A stretch of DNA of 64,000 bases from Streptomyces sp. NBC_00078 (GTDB lineage: Bacteria > Actinomycetota > Actinomycetes > Streptomycetales > Streptomycetaceae), in the NCBI RefSeq assembly GCF_026343335.1, contig NZ_JAPELX010000001.1:7006001-7070000 (forward strand), read 5' to 3'. Shown piece after piece: positions 36,701 through 43,675 of the stretch (its first letter is position 1; each line of letters begins with the position of its first letter). The position numbers were made by a program, and so were the translations under genes. The notes below the pieces were generated by a model. That model was given only the letters and a program-made list of their open reading frames with translations. It did not search any database and was not told where the DNA came from.

Positions 36701-37003
36701 GTCCTCGTCGTGCACCTTTTGGAAGACTTCGCCGCCGCGCTCCAGGAATGTGGTTCGAAATGCCTCGTGCCTGCCGCGCAGCACCTGAAGCGCGCGCTCC
36801 AGCCTGTCGATGGAGAGATCTCCATCGACGGTGAGAACCGGCCTCCACACGTCAGACGAGTTGTTCGGTCGCATCACCGAGGAGAAGTACATCCTGCGCT
36901 GCGGTGATGAGGCGGGAACCATACGCGAATGACGCTTGCCCGCGAGACTGTCACCCTCAAGATCCGGCATATTCAGCCCATGTGTGTGACGTATTCGGGG
37001 CAC
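33719..37003 (-). CDS. NRPS module C-A-PCP with atypical A-domain pocket
   Basis: A 1094-residue module. The C domain has HHIITDE (166-172): His pair and Asp kept, Gly replaced by Glu. The A domain (about 490-985) keeps A3 (FTPGSTGQPRG), A5 (HAYGLNECT), A7 (YRTGD) and A10 Lys (DGKSDR). It lacks the FDxS segment with the Asp that binds the alpha-amine (position 235 aligns to Gly). The hand-read code is G-V-N-D-V-G-A-V-E-K. Loss of that Asp is typical of A domains for beta-amino, hydroxy or keto acids. The PCP reads FFDLGGDSLLAM. I chose GTG 37003 because GGGGGAGGG lies at proper spacing before it; an upstream TTG (37081) and a downstream ATG (36970) have no ribosome site. Confidence 0.9.
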   Translation of the reverse strand: MPRIRHTHGLNMPDLEGDSLAGKRHSRMVPASSPQRRMYFSSVMRPNNSSDVWRPVLTVDGDLSIDRLERALQVLRGRHEAFRTTFLERGGEVFQKVHDEDGGATQPVLIDLVEAEGDSQDERRAWADAEVRRVVDLPFDISSGPLWRTSVIRISSSLHLVAFVFHHIITDEVSGKVFAEELRLAYADPHAPAFAVPAAQYADFCLAENASKVDEAGLDYWRGQLAGIQPASMPEDGDESPGGMIGSRLPIAVPQNVVAEFEEFCRARSVTPFAGLLSVYFVLLQRWAGTSDISVGTQTLGRPGPELFGTIGFFSNTVALRCRVDSALTFDQLLGLVSETVHDALDYQDVPFEVVVGALAPERDADRNPLFQAAITYGHTDLSDVWALEGLQVTLLPDPTELSGLQFDLSLDIQLVAGEVSLNVEFNRQRFSEAAMRRFAQAYGDLLGSLSRQPDVALGSIPLLDQAALTQTLALGASGEPEGGRTPSEPTSAWDLFELTAATVPEREAVVADGARLTFAELAGRARKMAAGLEARGVRTGTVVGICLDRRADLIVAMLAAWCAGGAFLLLDPRQPEFRRRLLLKEAGIALVIADEAFADVETVSTAALLAEAEKTSGDDPADGGFARRPAAAPAYVVFTPGSTGQPRGVVIDQASLLALATTQLAPVYARLPAGRQVNVGALSSLTSGVFVNHCLGMIAFGHRLLLIDEEERTDPYQLLARGSDPETAIDVLDCASDRLEMLVEDGLLTLPHPPKIVVIGGERPSDRLWQRLHDQPGLLAFHAYGLNECTVESARAEIREHPKPVAGRAAGTSRIYVVDDQLQLLPPLFVGEICIGGLGVAQGYAGQPAHTSERFVADPFSPVPGQRMYRTGDKGRLRPDGQLELWGRLDDQVKIRGLRMEPAEVEGVLLGHPAIAHAAVVATQAGTRMAELVAYVVPGDEGGDALTPATVREFLGGRLPSALLPDRVQVLAALPTTPDGKSDRRTLSGGAPSSTVPDTVRSVSASADPRERQLCQIVAEVIGVPQTGVDDNFFDLGGDSLLAMIVIGRVRAVMGCELRLRAFFEMRSLGELAAQLSAEVSAPRPVLGRRADA

Positions 37004-37524
37004 GGAAGCCCTCCCCCTATCGATCGGCCGTTCCTTTGGGAACACCTTATTCTCGGGCTCGATGTTTTCAGGCTCGCTCAACGCAATCGTTCGAGCGTAT
37101 GCCAGACGGCCTCACCCGCTCCGTATTTAAGCCCGTCGCCGCGAGAAGGAACGTGGACCCAAACATGACGCCTCTTCGGGGCCATATCCAGCCCTGGCGG
37201 GGGTAGTTCGCTCCGCTCACGTGTCTCGCCGGCGAGACACCGCCAGGCCGCAGACGCACGCTCGCACCGATCGGCCGGGAACATGACGAATTGTCCGATG
37301 GGCGACACGGGCCGGCGTGGAAATGGGTGACGCAAATGGGGCAGCCGGCGCCGGAGCGATTTTGCTTGAAGAAAACCTCTTATCGGTGAACGGCTCCTGG
37401 ACCCGCGTGGGCTCTCGCGCTCGTGTCGATCCCGGGCGAGTAGCGATATGCGAGTGCGAGTGGCAGTCGCCCTGTCCCCGTGCCGTAGCGGGCGGCCCGC
37501 GTATCGCGCACAATTACGCCCTGG
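37004..37524. other. Divergent promoter region with LmbU-type site 3
   Basis: A 521-base gap between the divergent NRPS (minus) and LmbU-type regulator (plus). It contains the palindrome at 37221-37240 and is less GC rich than its surroundings. I see no convincing coding sequence. Promoter elements for both directions are expected here, but I cannot assign -10/-35 boxes reliably. Confidence 0.6.
37221..37240. promoter_or_regulatory. LmbU-type operator palindrome, site 3
   Basis: A perfect 20-bp palindrome identical to site 1. It lies about 220 bases upstream of the NRPS at 33719-37003 and about 285 bases upstream of the LmbU-type gene. It could serve both directions, including autoregulation. 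Confidence 0.85.
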
Positions 37525-38340
37525 ATGACGCCCAACTGTTACGGTTGGCCAATACATGCGAAAGCATCAACCAACGGGGGATCGTTGCGCACTGCTATCC
37601 TAACAAAGAGGACAAACGAGACAACTGCGCAGAATGTTGCAACGGCAAGCACTGCGGGACAGCTGCTGAGTAAGGGCGTGCAGTTCCACAAGTCCGGCTT
37701 GTCGTTCACATCCAGGCAGAGCCTCAATACGTGGGAGCAAGTCGGGACCGGACTGCTATCTTTCGCGGACTCTTCTACCTGGTGGGTCGCCGACTGGCTG
37801 GTTTACGGTGAATCCGAGTTCCAGGACCGTTACCACGAAGCCGTCAAGCGGACGTCGCTCAGCTATCAGACGCTTCGTAACTACACGTGGGTCGCGCGCA
37901 AGTTCCCGATGACTCGCAGGCGGCAGAATCTGAGCTTCAGTCATCACCTTGAAGTGGTGGCGCTCGATCAGCCGGAACAGGACTACTGGCTGAGGAAAGC
38001 GGAAGCGATGGGCTGGAGCAGGAACAAGCTGCGCGGGGAGGTTCGCAGCAGCCTCCGCGTGCGGCAGGGCGAGGTGACCGAGTCCGAGAGCCGCGCTGAG
38101 CTGGACAAAGCCGGTCCCGCCGAGGCCAGTTCGGCTTCGGAGCGGGTCGAACCCGGCGCGGCCGGATCCGGCTCGGGTCCGGACCGGGGCGATGCCGGCC
38201 CCTCGCCCGAAGCGGGCCTGCTGCACATTGAACTCCCGGCCGAAATCCTGGCCCAGATCCAGACCGCCGCCAGGAAGGAAGGCGCGCCGGTCGAGACCTG
38301 GGCGATGGAGATACTGCGGCGGGCTGCCGGCGGGTCCTGA
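37525..38340 (+). CDS. LmbU-family cluster-situated transcriptional regulator
   Basis: A 271-residue protein of the LmbU/NovE/HmtD family, found only in actinobacterial antibiotic clusters. The family core is clear: SSTWWVADWLVYGE (83-96), SYQTLRNYTWVARKF (113-127), NLSFSHHLEV (135-144) and GWSRNKLR (163-170), the region that holds the predicted DNA-binding helices. A Ser/Glu/Gly-rich linker leads to a C-terminal segment (LLHIELPAEIL, about 231 on). The start is uncertain: the ATG at 37525 has a weak ribosome site and the first 45 residues do not look like the family, so a start near GTG 37678 is possible. Three palindromes with the LmbU core in this window are its likely targets. The family can activate or repress. 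Confidence 0.88.
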   Translation: MTPNCYGWPIHAKASTNGGSLRTAILTKRTNETTAQNVATASTAGQLLSKGVQFHKSGLSFTSRQSLNTWEQVGTGLLSFADSSTWWVADWLVYGESEFQDRYHEAVKRTSLSYQTLRNYTWVARKFPMTRRRQNLSFSHHLEVVALDQPEQDYWLRKAEAMGWSRNKLRGEVRSSLRVRQGEVTESESRAELDKAGPAEASSASERVEPGAAGSGSGPDRGDAGPSPEAGLLHIELPAEILAQIQTAARKEGAPVETWAMEILRRAAGGS

Positions 38341-38677
38341 GGCGAGGGTGCCGTCGCACGTCGGGAGACCTCCCGGGTGCCTTCCCGACGTTCGGTGGCC
38401 GCCGGTACCGTCCTGAAAGCGAGCCACGGCGAATGGTGTCACTCGCCGTTGGCCAGGCCCAGGTGAACGCCTTCGGTGTCCTCGAATGGATTCGTCGCAA
38501 AATATCCTGAAGAACAAACCTGACGACCGGTGCGGAGTGCGCTTGTCCCACCGGCGGGAGAAGGTTTTCACCGGCAGCGCAAACGAGGAATCCTCATTCG
38601 TCTGGGCGTGTTTAACCGGTGTCCATGATGATGAAGGCGCTGTTGGGTGAATGGCATTCCAAGTATGAGGATGATAA
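38341..38677. other. Intergenic region holding a dead mbtH
   Basis: A 337-base gap between the regulator and the thioesterase gene, both on plus. It contains the minus-strand mbtH relic (38400-38504). The plus-strand part nearest the thioesterase must hold its promoter, unless transcription reads through from the regulator. No LmbU-type palindrome is present. Confidence 0.6.
38400..38504 (-). pseudogene. Decayed mbtH gene
   Basis: On the minus strand, after AGGA and a lost start codon (TTT or nearby), the frame reads ATNPFEDTEGVHLGLANGE, TGA (38441-38439), then in the same frame HHSPWLAFRTVPA. This is the MbtH pattern NPFEDxEG, LVNDE, QHSLWPAF, VPAGW in register, with a stop at the position before QHS. 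Downstream the similarity fades (no WTDMRP). It is a dead second copy; the working one is at 18031-18249. Confidence 0.75.
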
Positions 38678-39385
38678 ATGACCTTGTCACTGTTGTGCGT
38701 ACCCTTCGCCGGGAGCGGCGCCGGCTTCTACCGGGCCTGGCCGAACGGCGGTGAGCAGGGTCTTCGGATCGTCCCGTTGCAGATGCCGGGCCGGGAGGAG
38801 CGTTTCCTTCAGGACCCGTACAAGGACGCCGAGGAGGCGGCCAAGGACCTTGCCGGTGCCGCGCTCCGCCTGGTCGGCGGGGCGGAACGAGTGGCGCTCT
38901 TCGGGCACAGTCTCGGCGCCGTTCTCGCCTACGAGACGGCTCGTGAACTCCAGGCGCAGGGCTTCACCGCGCTGGAGCACCTCTTCGTGAGCGGGTCCCC
39001 CGGTCCCCGGAGCGGTCGCGCCGGGCGGACCGCGGAACTCGACGACGACACCTTCGTGGAACGGGTCGCGGAACTCGCCGGGTACCGGCATGCGGCACTC
39101 GACGACCCCGAACTGAGGGAGGCGCTGCTTCCGTTGCTACGGGCGGACGTAGCCCTGCACGAGGACTACCAACCCGTTTCGGACGAGCCGCTGACGCTGC
39201 CCGTCACCGCCCTGCGGGGGACGGACGACGCCCTGGTGAGCCGGGAGCAGTGCGCGACCTGGGAGATGGCGACGACCGGGCCGTTCGAGCTGAAGGAACT
39301 CTCGGGCGGACACATGTATCTGACCGACAGGGAACAGGAACTGCTCGCTGTCATCGACGCAGCGGCGCGAGGCGCCCGCACATGA
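38678..39385 (+). CDS. Type II thioesterase (editing)
   Basis: A 235-residue alpha/beta hydrolase of the NRPS/PKS type II thioesterase family, which clears mis-primed or stalled carriers and sometimes releases aminoacyl groups from A-PCP proteins. Triad: GHSLG with Ser78, Asp in GTDDALV (about 180) and His in SGGHMYL (about 209). The N-terminal LLCVPFAGSGAG is typical. The ATG is preceded by GAGGAT, and the stop overlaps the SDR start by 4 bases (ATGA). The cassette with the SDR and Thr A-PCP suggests it may serve that carrier. Confidence 0.93.
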   Translation: MTLSLLCVPFAGSGAGFYRAWPNGGEQGLRIVPLQMPGREERFLQDPYKDAEEAAKDLAGAALRLVGGAERVALFGHSLGAVLAYETARELQAQGFTALEHLFVSGSPGPRSGRAGRTAELDDDTFVERVAELAGYRHAALDDPELREALLPLLRADVALHEDYQPVSDEPLTLPVTALRGTDDALVSREQCATWEMATTGPFELKELSGGHMYLTDREQELLAVIDAAARGART

Positions 39386-40230
39386 CGCGCGACAGGAAAA
39401 GTGCCGCAGGTGCGGCCCTGGAGGGCCGGACCGTGGTGATCACCGGCTCGGGCCGTGGCCTGGGACGCGCCTGTGCGCTGCGGTTCGCGGAAGAGGGAGC
39501 CGACCTCGTTCTGCTCGACGTGGGCGAGGACATCGACGGCGTCCCCTACCCCCTGTCGACGAGCGGTCAGCTCACGCACACCGCCAAGCTCTGCGAGGAG
39601 CGCGGCGCGGCGGTGCTGGCGGAGTCCGTCGACGTACGCGGCAGTGTCACCCCGGCCGTCGAGAAGGCGCTCGACCGCTTCGGCCGTATCGATGTCCTCG
39701 TCAACAACGCGGGCATCGCCGCCCCTTCGGGAAAGGCCGTCCACGAGATCACCGAGGACGAGTGGCGTCTGATGATCGACGTCGACCTCTCCGGCGCGTG
39801 GCGCATGATCAAGGCCGTGGCGCCGACGATGATCGCTCAGCGGCGAGGCAGCGTCATCAACGTCTCATCCACCGCGGGTCTGGTCGGCTACCGGCACTTC
39901 GCGGGGTATGTCGCCGCCAAGCACGGGCTGATAGGGCTGACCAAGGCCGCGGCTCTCGACTACGGGCCGCACCAGGTCCGGGTCAACGCCCTCTGCCCCG
40001 GCTCCGTCGCGGACGACCCGGTGGTCGACGGCCGGATGCTGTCCGAGATCGCTCGTTCCCTGGACGTGGCCGTGGAAGACCACGAGAGGGTTTTCGTCCA
40101 GGCGCAGCCGATGAACTCGCTCATCGCTCCCTCCGACATCGCAGGCGCCGCCCTCTGGCTCGCCGGTGACGATTCCCGTCAGGTGACCGGCAGCGTACTG
40201 ACGGTCGACGGCGGCTTCACCGCGCGCTGA
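39382..40230 (+). CDS. SDR oxidoreductase, mycofactocin-coupled-type subfamily
   Basis: A 282-residue classical short-chain dehydrogenase. It has the nucleotide motif TGSGRGLG (21-28), NNAG (108-111), catalytic Ser162/163 and YVAAK with Tyr176/Lys180, and the C-terminal VTGSVLTVDGGF. After beta-strand 2 it carries the insertion DIDGVPYPLSTSGQLTHT, the hallmark of the subfamily annotated as mycofactocin-coupled SDRs, which bind nicotinamide tightly. Start at ATG 39382 overlapping the thioesterase stop. Its position directly before a Thr-specific A-PCP makes the Thr beta-hydroxyl a candidate substrate; this is inference. Confidence 0.85.
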   Translation: MTRDRKSAAGAALEGRTVVITGSGRGLGRACALRFAEEGADLVLLDVGEDIDGVPYPLSTSGQLTHTAKLCEERGAAVLAESVDVRGSVTPAVEKALDRFGRIDVLVNNAGIAAPSGKAVHEITEDEWRLMIDVDLSGAWRMIKAVAPTMIAQRRGSVINVSSTAGLVGYRHFAGYVAAKHGLIGLTKAAALDYGPHQVRVNALCPGSVADDPVVDGRMLSEIARSLDVAVEDHERVFVQAQPMNSLIAPSDIAGAALWLAGDDSRQVTGSVLTVDGGFTAR

Positions 40231-40289
40231 GCCGCGTCGGCCGACCGTGTTCCCCGCACCCTTCTTGGCGCACCGACAGGAGTTCTCCG

Positions 40290-43184
40290 ATGGCGACAGC
40301 CCACTGGTCCGTGCCGCCGCAGTGCCACGAGCAGGCCGCCATGTGCCACAGCCTGACGGTCAGGTGCCCGCAGCCACCCAGCAGCAGTGAGCTGCGGGGA
40401 CGGTTGGAACAGGTCGGCGAACTCGCCGAAGGCGTGCTGTGGGAACGGCGCACCCGGGAGCGCTCGACGGCACCGGCGGCGCAGCAGTACGCGGAACAGG
40501 AAGCCCGCCGGCCACTGCGCGCCACCTCCGGTCCGCGGCTGCGCATCACGCTCGTGCGGCATACGGACCTCGTCGCCGATCTGGTGCTGGTCGCCGCCCG
40601 TGACGCCCTGTCCCGGGCGGCACTGAGCGACTTGGCCGGGTTCCTCACCGGCGGTTCCCTGCCCCGGGCAGGCCGGCATGGCACCGCGCGTGAAACGAGC
40701 GGGACGGGGACCGCCCCACTCGCGGGGCCGGAGTGGGGCCTCGGCGACCTCGCGCGCCGCGGTCTCGTCGGCGCGGCCCGATTCTCTGTGACGGTCCGCG
40801 AAAACCCGGTGGACCAGAAGCTGTTGACTGCCGCGACCGCCATCGTCCTGGCCCGGTACGACGCCGAGGCGACACCGCAGATCGCCCTGCTCGATCCCGA
40901 CGCGGCAGGACCGGACGCGTTGTCCACGTATGTTTTCAAGTACGACGAGACCATGTCCGTCGCCGGTTTCCTCGCTGGTGGCCCCGAGACACCGGAGCCG
41001 GCCGGTGAACCGGCGACAGAACCCGGGAGTGCCCTCGCGATCCCTGTGGGCATGGTCTTCGGCGAGTGGGACGACGCGCGGCAGTACTACCCCTGCCTCG
41101 CGCCCGCCTTCCCCCTCACGCTCCAGGCCGAGCAGCGCCCGGACCGGTCCTGGAGCGGCACCTGCTGGTACGAGGAGGGTGCGATCGATCCGCGGATCGC
41201 GCGCGCCTTCGCCGAGCAAGTGGCCCATGTCGCGCAGTGGTTGGCGGATCTGGGCGAGTCCGGGGAAGAACTGCCGCTGTCGGCCGTCCCCCTGATGCCG
41301 GCCGAACGCGCCGCGGACATCGTGCGTCGGGGAGCGACTCCCCCGGTCGCGACCCCCACGGCCGGTTCGACTGTCCACGGGCGCTTCGAGGACCTGGTAC
41401 GCCGCCATCCGGACGCGGTCGGCGTCACGGACGGCACCCGCACTCTGACCTATCGCCAGCTCGATCAGCAGGCCGAAATCATGGCCGAGGGGCTGCGCTC
41501 CTCGGGGGCGGTGCCGGGGAGCATGGTCGGCGTGTGCCTGGAGCGCGACGCGACCCTGGTCGTCACCTTGCTCGCGATACTCAAGTCCGGCTGCGCCTAC
41601 GTACCCATGGACGTCAAGTACCCGCACGAGCGCCTGCGTTACACGGTCGGCAGCGCCGGGGTACGCGTCGTCGTCGCCGCAACGGACGTGTTCCCGGTCG
41701 TCGAGGGCGTTGCGTCCGTGCCCCCCGAGGAACTGCTCCGGCTCGGCGAGCGGAGCGTCTCCCACGGCCGGACCACACCCTGCGACGAGAACGACCCCGC
41801 CTACATCATCTACACCTCCGGATCGACGGGGCGGCCCAAGGGCGTCGTCGTCCCGCACCGCAACGTGCTGGCCCTGGTCGACGGCACGGCCGAGGACTTC
41901 GGGCTCGGCGCGGACGACGTCTGGACGATGTTCCACTCCAGCGCGTTCGACTTCTCCGTCTGGGAGATCTGGGGCTGTCTGCTGACCGGCGGGCAACTCG
42001 TGGTGGTGCCCTTCTGGATCACGCGGGACACGGGGGAGTTCCACGCACTGCTCGCCGAACGACGCGTCACCGTGCTCAACCAGACGCCCTCCGCCTTTCT
42101 GCCTCTCGTCGCACAGGACCGGGAATCGCGCGCCGAGCTCGCGGTGCGCCTGGTGATCTTCGGCGGTGAGCCGCTGGACGCCCGTGAGCTGCTGCCCTGG
42201 TTCGCCCGCCACCCGCAGGCGGAGTGCCGTCTGGTCAACATGTTCGGGATCACGGAGACCACCGTGCACGTGACGGCGCAGACCGTGACGCCTCAGGCGG
42301 CTCTGCAGGGGAGCCGGTCGGTGGGCCCGGCCCTCCCCGGCTGGTCGGTGTCCGTACGTGGACCGCGAGGAGAGGTTCTGCCGGTGGGAGCGGCGGGCGA
42401 GATCTGGGTCGGCGGTGCTGGAGTCGCCCGTCACTACCAGGGGCAGCCGGAGCTCACGGCGCGACGTTTCGTCATCGACCCGGTGACCGGCGAGCGGATC
42501 TACCGCAGTGGCGACAAGGGCCGCATGAGGCCCGACGGGTCCCTGGAACACCTGGGCAGGATCGACAGCCAGGTGAAGATCCGCGGGTACCGGATCGAGC
42601 CGGACGAGATCCGCAACGTCCTGCTCGGAGCACCGTCGGTCTCCGGGGCGACCGTCGTCGTCCACCACGACGAGAGTGGCGATCGAGCAGTCGACCGGCT
42701 GGATGCCTACGTAGTGCTCAAGGGGGACACGACAGTGGCCATGGTTGCGGAGCATGCCAGGCGGCTCCTGCCCGACTACATGGTCCCGGCAACGGTCACA
42801 GAACTCGATGCCATCCCTTTGACGATCAACGGGAAGGTCGATGTCGCACAGCTCCCCGCACCGACTGCCCCTCGGCCGGCCGTGGCGGAGTCCCCGGATC
42901 CCGTCGAGACCGGGTCCGCCGACCGGCTGGAGCGCGACATGCTGGACATCTGGAGCCGGCACCTGGGTACGCAGGTGGGCCCTGAGGACAACTTCTTCGT
43001 GCTGGGCGGCAACTCGCTCCTGGTCGTCCGCGTACTGGCCGAGGTCAAGGAACTCGGTGCACCGAAGATCGCCGTGCGGGACTTCTACCGGAACTCCTTC
43101 GCACGACAGTTCATCCAGCTGGTCAGGGAGCGGATCACTCTCGCTTCCGACGCCCCGGCTGCCACTGGTGGCGCGCGGAGCTGA
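40290..43184 (+). CDS. NRPS: vestigial C - A(Thr) - PCP
   Basis: A 964-residue protein. Residues 1-360 are a shrunken condensation-like domain: where LLxxHHxxxDGWS should be, it reads VLVAARDALSRAALSDL, so it cannot catalyse condensation. The A domain (about 375-870) is textbook: YTSGSTGRPKG, HSSAFDFSVWEIWG, NMFGITETT, YRSGD, RIDSQVKIRGYRIE and INGKVD. The code read by eye is D-F-W-N-I-G-M-V-H-K, the classical L-threonine code. The PCP has FFVLGGNSLLVV with Ser909. There is no TE. AGGAG precedes the ATG. Thr is therefore loaded on a carrier off the main line, to be processed (SDR at 39382) and handed to a C domain of another protein. Confidence 0.93.
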   Translation: MATAHWSVPPQCHEQAAMCHSLTVRCPQPPSSSELRGRLEQVGELAEGVLWERRTRERSTAPAAQQYAEQEARRPLRATSGPRLRITLVRHTDLVADLVLVAARDALSRAALSDLAGFLTGGSLPRAGRHGTARETSGTGTAPLAGPEWGLGDLARRGLVGAARFSVTVRENPVDQKLLTAATAIVLARYDAEATPQIALLDPDAAGPDALSTYVFKYDETMSVAGFLAGGPETPEPAGEPATEPGSALAIPVGMVFGEWDDARQYYPCLAPAFPLTLQAEQRPDRSWSGTCWYEEGAIDPRIARAFAEQVAHVAQWLADLGESGEELPLSAVPLMPAERAADIVRRGATPPVATPTAGSTVHGRFEDLVRRHPDAVGVTDGTRTLTYRQLDQQAEIMAEGLRSSGAVPGSMVGVCLERDATLVVTLLAILKSGCAYVPMDVKYPHERLRYTVGSAGVRVVVAATDVFPVVEGVASVPPEELLRLGERSVSHGRTTPCDENDPAYIIYTSGSTGRPKGVVVPHRNVLALVDGTAEDFGLGADDVWTMFHSSAFDFSVWEIWGCLLTGGQLVVVPFWITRDTGEFHALLAERRVTVLNQTPSAFLPLVAQDRESRAELAVRLVIFGGEPLDARELLPWFARHPQAECRLVNMFGITETTVHVTAQTVTPQAALQGSRSVGPALPGWSVSVRGPRGEVLPVGAAGEIWVGGAGVARHYQGQPELTARRFVIDPVTGERIYRSGDKGRMRPDGSLEHLGRIDSQVKIRGYRIEPDEIRNVLLGAPSVSGATVVVHHDESGDRAVDRLDAYVVLKGDTTVAMVAEHARRLLPDYMVPATVTELDAIPLTINGKVDVAQLPAPTAPRPAVAESPDPVETGSADRLERDMLDIWSRHLGTQVGPEDNFFVLGGNSLLVVRVLAEVKELGAPKIAVRDFYRNSFARQFIQLVRERITLASDAPAATGGARS

Positions 43185-43675
43185 CCTCGTCGCAGGGACG
43201 GGACCGGCGCTCACTTGACGACGTGCCGTGTGCGGCCTGTCTTGCCTGGTCCGCCCCGCGTGCCGGGTGCGACGGATCGGCTCGGATGGTGCGCGGCAGC
43301 GGGGTACGACTCGTCGCGACAGCCTTGGCGATCACCTCACCGGCCGACAACTCGGCGGGAGTTGTGCTGACGGTCGCCGGTCCACCGCCGGTCCTGCGGA
43401 CCCTGCCGTACGACCCGTTCCAGCGTCTCGGCGAACACTCCGTCATCGGCGCTCTCGAAGCCGCGAGTCGAGGCGACCGCCGCGAAGCGCCGCTCCGGCC
43501 CGACGGCGCTGCCGCGAGTCGAGACGGCAGGCGCCGTGCTGGCTGCTGCCGTCCGGGTAGCGGGTGAGCAGCTTCTTTGTGCCGTAGGCGATAGCGCGGT
43601 CGCTGTACTGGTCATGGCTACGCTTGGTAATGACACAGGATGCGAACGGCCCGCGTCGGTGGAACGCTCGAAGTC
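43185..43675. other. Intergenic, no gene recognised
   Basis: 491 bases between the Thr NRPS and the S53 peptidase. Open frames here are short and look like nothing I know. A 13-base direct repeat (gccgcgagtcgag) occurs at about 43468 and 43511. I take this as the right border of the biosynthetic cluster. Confidence 0.5.

Noticed and set aside
38624..38680. 18-codon plus-strand frame (MMMKALLGEWHSKYEDDK) whose stop overlaps the thioesterase ATG
   Set aside because: No ribosome site and no relative known; the overlap may be chance. A leader peptide cannot be excluded but is not supported.
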